A DNA stretch of 45,661 nucleotides, taken from the NCBI RefSeq assembly GCF_003611735.1, contig NZ_RAWG01000039.1, forward strand, positions 1 through 45,661, in the 5' to 3' direction. Position numbers and translations under genes: made by a program. Under the pieces are notes generated by a model. That model saw only the letters and a list, made by a program, of their open reading frames with translations, ran no database searches and was not told where the DNA came from. The stretch is from Corallococcus sicarius. Lineage in GTDB: Bacteria; Myxococcota; Myxococcia; Myxococcales; Myxococcaceae. Each line of letters opens with the position of its first letter. Positions within the stretch are counted from its first letter, which is position 1. This document shows positions 42,759 to 45,661 of the stretch, piece by piece.

Positions 42759-43454
42759 ATGAAAGTCCCGGAGACAGAGGAAGACTTCATCCAGTGGTAC
42801 GAAGACTGCTGGGCCGACCGTGACGAGGTGGAGTACCCGAAGCTGTTCGGTGCCATCAGCGAGGACGTCATCCTCCTGGAAGGCACCGGCGTGCTGGAGG
42901 GATGGCTGGAGAGCGAGTTGAGCCAGGGTCAGACGCTGGACCCCAACTGGCTCCCCATGGGCGTGCGTGTGGCGCCCCCCAGCCCCGAGTACCCCTACTG
43001 GACCTACGTGACGACCGGCCTGTCCAACCCCTTCACGGTCTCGCCCGGCGAGGAGATCGCGGAGTCCGGCCCCAGCGGCCTGGGCTACGAGATGGTCATC
43101 CACACGCCCGAAGAGGAGAAGTGGCCGGTGCTGCGCCTGTTGGACATGATGGCCTACAACCTCGTGTGCGCGAGGCTGTTCGCCATGGGGCACCGCTACC
43201 CGGTGGACGGCACCCTCACCGGCGGTGAGACGAAGCTCGCGGGCTTCGTGTTCGTGAAGGACGCGACGCGGCCCAGCCACTTCTCCCTGCCCAGCGGAGA
43301 GGTGGAGCTGCTCACGCTGGTGGGCGTGACGAAGAACGAGATGGCCTTCTCGCGCTCCAACGGCATGGACAAGCTGATGCAGAAGCTGGCGGATCCAACG
43401 AAGCCGGGCGCCGAGTACATCACCCGGCCGGAGCGTGACGAGGTGAAGCTGTAG
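42759..43454 (+). CDS. Suppressor-of-fused (SUFU) domain protein
   Basis: The product has 231 residues and is cytoplasmic. WTYVTTGLSNPF, GLGYEMVIHTPEEEKWPVLRLLDMMAYNL in segments, and LLTLVGVTKNEMAFSRSNG match bacterial SUFU-domain proteins: the T.G.S, G.E and L.GVT.xE elements in the right order. In animals SUFU binds Gli factors; in bacteria some members act as immunity proteins beside toxins, but no toxin gene adjoins this one. Its stop codon abuts the stop of the opposite kinase gene with no base between. Confidence 0.82.
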   Translation: MKVPETEEDFIQWYEDCWADRDEVEYPKLFGAISEDVILLEGTGVLEGWLESELSQGQTLDPNWLPMGVRVAPPSPEYPYWTYVTTGLSNPFTVSPGEEIAESGPSGLGYEMVIHTPEEEKWPVLRLLDMMAYNLVCARLFAMGHRYPVDGTLTGGETKLAGFVFVKDATRPSHFSLPSGEVELLTLVGVTKNEMAFSRSNGMDKLMQKLADPTKPGAEYITRPERDEVKL

Positions 43455-45479
43455 TCAGGGCGTCGTCGTCTGCCGCCGCGCGCCCCCGGTGCGCGGCGGC
43501 GAGGCGTCCACCAGCGCGTGCAGCAGCCCCGGCTCGAAGGGCTTCTCGATGCGCGGCAGGGGCACCCCCTGGAGGAAGGCGCGGGCGCGCTCGGTGAAGC
43601 TGCCGCCCGTCATGAACACGAACCGGGACAGCACCTCCGGCTGACGCCGCGCCAGCTCCGCGTGCACGTCCATCCCGGTCAGGTCCGCCATCATCAGGTC
43701 GCAGAAGACGCGGTCGAAGTCGTCGTCCTGCTCCAGCAGCGCCAGCGCCTCGCGGCCGCTGTGGGCCACCACCACGTCGTGCTGCCGGCCGAGGATGCGC
43801 CGCAGCACCGAGGTGAGCTGCGGCTCGTCATCCACCACCAGCACGCGCTTTCGCTGGGGGCCCTCCGCCTCGCGCACCGCGGGCAGCCGCGGGTGCGCCA
43901 CGGCCTCCGCGACGGGCAGCCGCACCTGGAAGGTGCTGCCCATGCCGGGGATGCTGGTGGCCGTCAGCTCGCCGTGCATGCTGCGCACGAGCCCCAGGCA
44001 GATGGACAGCCCCAGGCCGGAGCCCTCGCCCACGGGGCGCGTGGTGAAGAACGGCTCGAAGGCGCGCTGGAGCACCTCCGGCGTCATGCCCTGGCCGGTG
44101 TCGGACACCTCCGCCAGCACCCACGCGCCCTCGCGGCGGGTGGTGAGCGTCACCCGGTGGCTGGCGAAGTCCCCGGCGGGGATGGCGTGCGCGGCATTGA
44201 TGAGCAGGTGCAGGAACACCTGGCCCAGGCGCGCCTCGTGGGCCAGCGCGTGGGGCACGTTGCCGAAGGAGCGCTCCACCTGGGCGCGGCTGCGCAGGTG
44301 CGTCATGGCCATGGAGACGCCGAACTCCAGCGCCGCGTGCACGTCCACCGGCGTCAGGCGCAGCTCATCCGCGCGGGCGAACGTCTGCAGGTCGCGCACG
44401 ATGACGCGGATGCGCTCCGCGCCCTCGCGCGCCTCGCGCAGGGCCTCCAGCGCTTCGTCCAGCGCCGCCTGGAACGCGGGGCCGGCGCCGGCGCGGCGGC
44501 AGAGCGGCGTCAGCTGCTCCACCGCGAACTGGAGGTTGCCGGCGACGTAGGACAGCGGGTTGTTGATTTCATGGCCCACGCCCGCGGCGAGCTGCCCCGC
44601 CATGGCCAGCTTCTCCGACTGCACCAGCCGCTCGCGCGCGGCCATCAGCTCGTGCGTGCGGCGCTGGGCCAGGGCCTCCGCCTCCAGGCGGCCCGAGTGC
44701 TCGCGGGCGAGCAGCGCGTCGCGCTCCGCCTGGACGCGCTTCTTGTCGGTGATGTCGCGCGCGTAGGCGGAGATGTTGCGGCCGCTGGACCAGGCGTGCA
44801 CCTCGTGCCAGCGGTCCCTGCCGGTGCGCAGCTCGAAGAGGCGGTAGCTCTCCTCGGCGGCCACTTCGCGCAGGGAGCGCTCCAGGGGGGTGCCGGCCAG
44901 CTCCGGGCACGCCTCCCACAGCACGCGGCGGAAGAGGGTCTCCTGGGTGCGGCCGGTGAGCGCGGCGGCGTTGCGGTTCACGTAGGTGAGGCGCCACTCG
45001 GTGTCCACGGTGAAGAAGGCGTCCGGCATGCTCTCCAGCACGTCGCGCACCCAGTCCAGCGTGTCCCGCAGCCCCTCCTCCATCCGCTGGGCGCTGGTGA
45101 CGTCGCGCAGGCGCACCAGCACCCCGTCTCGCAGGGGGACGGCGGTGCTCTGCAGCAACACATCCCCTTCGGCGAAGTTGTCCGCGCGCGGCTGGCCGGA
45201 CGCCACCACCTGGCGCAGCACGTCCAGGCGGCCCGCGAGCCCGTCCGCCGGGGAGACCTCGCTCAGGCGCCGGCCGCGGAGGAAGGTGGGCTCACGGCCC
45301 AGGGCGCGCGACGCGGCGGGGTTGGCCCACAGCCACTCGAAGTCGAGGATCTCCCCGCTGACGGAGCGCACGGCCCGCAGGACCATGCAGGCCTCCGGCT
45401 GTTCCCGCTCGGCCTCCTCCAGCGCGGACAGGAACGTGTCCGGGAGTGGAAGGGCCACGGTCATGTCGGTCGCGGACAT
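43455..45479 (-). CDS. Hybrid sensor histidine kinase (PAS-PAS-HK-REC)
   Basis: The product has 674 residues and no membrane segment. Two PAS domains lie at about 15-130 and 140-250 (DAFFTVDTEWRLTYVNRNAAALTG), then a coiled coil, the HisKA with His303 (GVGHEINNPLSY), an HATPase (LINAAHAIP, DTGQGMTPE, GSGLGLSICLGLV), and a C-terminal receiver (about 545-660) with Asp594 in FCDLMMADLTGMD. The HisKA is of the NtrB-like HEINNPL type. ATG 45479 has GGAGGAGA a few bases upstream. The partner is not in the window; the receiver could feed a phosphotransfer protein elsewhere. Confidence 0.92.
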   Translation of the reverse strand: MSATDMTVALPLPDTFLSALEEAEREQPEACMVLRAVRSVSGEILDFEWLWANPAASRALGREPTFLRGRRLSEVSPADGLAGRLDVLRQVVASGQPRADNFAEGDVLLQSTAVPLRDGVLVRLRDVTSAQRMEEGLRDTLDWVRDVLESMPDAFFTVDTEWRLTYVNRNAAALTGRTQETLFRRVLWEACPELAGTPLERSLREVAAEESYRLFELRTGRDRWHEVHAWSSGRNISAYARDITDKKRVQAERDALLAREHSGRLEAEALAQRRTHELMAARERLVQSEKLAMAGQLAAGVGHEINNPLSYVAGNLQFAVEQLTPLCRRAGAGPAFQAALDEALEALREAREGAERIRVIVRDLQTFARADELRLTPVDVHAALEFGVSMAMTHLRSRAQVERSFGNVPHALAHEARLGQVFLHLLINAAHAIPAGDFASHRVTLTTRREGAWVLAEVSDTGQGMTPEVLQRAFEPFFTTRPVGEGSGLGLSICLGLVRSMHGELTATSIPGMGSTFQVRLPVAEAVAHPRLPAVREAEGPQRKRVLVVDDEPQLTSVLRRILGRQHDVVVAHSGREALALLEQDDDFDRVFCDLMMADLTGMDVHAELARRQPEVLSRFVFMTGGSFTERARAFLQGVPLPRIEKPFEPGLLHALVDASPPRTGGARRQTTTP

Positions 45480-45661
45480 CCATCTCCTCCGGCGCGCCCT
45501 GCGGGGATGGAAAACAGCCCCCCGACAAGATTCCCTGCGCGGCCCCCGGCCCTTCCCTGCCCCAGGAGCCCGCATGTCGCCACGAATCGCACGGCGGCTC
45601 AAGTGAGGGCCCCCCCGTACGCGTCTTTCACAGCAGTCTTGAGTTGCTGATTCCTGTATCG
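45480..45661. other. Right-edge intergenic sequence
   Basis: Upstream region of the hybrid kinase gene and the window end. The last ~60 bases become AT-richer. I see no gene or clear promoter in it. Confidence 0.4.

Noticed and set aside
43518-45650. Plus-strand frame of about 700 codons opposite the second hybrid kinase
   Set aside because: Shadow of the minus-strand kinase, rich in His, Gln and Arg with no domain.
1-45661. tRNA, rRNA, transposase or integrase genes that would mark a mobile element
   Set aside because: None seen on either strand by reading; no attachment-site-like repeat at the toxin region apart from the module duplication itself.

Overview
The window is high-GC DNA with dense genes and short spacers. 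It reads as a chromosome segment of a myxobacterium (Myxococcota, Myxococcus/Corallococcus type). The lineage markers are a DUF2381 protein (a Myxococcus paralogous family) next to eukaryote-like Ser/Thr kinases, a lipoprotein toxin resembling the Sit toxins of outer membrane exchange, many lipoproteins, and two large hybrid histidine kinases. This is inferred from gene content; no rRNA or marker gene is present to fix the genus.

Region 1 (1-10161) is the accessory part. A probable lipoprotein toxin of 727 residues (535-2718) overlaps its putative immunity gene (2715-4055) by ATGA. About 4 kb downstream, past two minus-strand Ser/Thr kinases and a DUF2381 gene, lies a second copy made only of the toxin C-terminal domain (8414-8824, no own 5' end) plus a full-length immunity gene (8821-10161). 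The two copies are mosaics: a nearly identical toxin core, a divergent toxin-end/immunity-start segment, then a nearly identical immunity 3' half.

Region 2 (10200-24548) holds envelope and metabolic genes: an LEA-like small lipoprotein, a lipoprotein esterase with a starch-binding-like domain, a small conserved protein, another lipoprotein, a spore-photoproduct-lyase-family radical SAM protein, a secreted GH88 glucuronyl hydrolase whose ribosome binding site lies in a hairpin, an aldo/keto reductase and TetR regulator sharing an operator-like motif, a Tat-type amidase, membrane proteins, a truncated haemoglobin and a 5'-3' exonuclease.

Region 3 (24783-34160) holds a DUF4398/OmpA envelope pair, a GNAT acetyltransferase, an AbiE-like type IV toxin-antitoxin pair with a perfect 14-bp inverted repeat ending one base before the first start codon, an S9 peptidase, a small cytoplasmic protein, and an AI-2E-family permease overlapping a DedA gene.

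Region 4 (34302-45661) holds a hybrid kinase with two complete histidine kinase cores, bioA, a fatty acid desaturase, a divergent QorB-like/HxlR redox pair with a symmetric operator region, a FemAB-like acyltransferase, a SUFU-domain protein and a second hybrid histidine kinase. I saw no tRNA, rRNA, CRISPR array or transposase. The best candidates for something undescribed are the mosaic toxin/immunity duplication and the AbiE-like pair.
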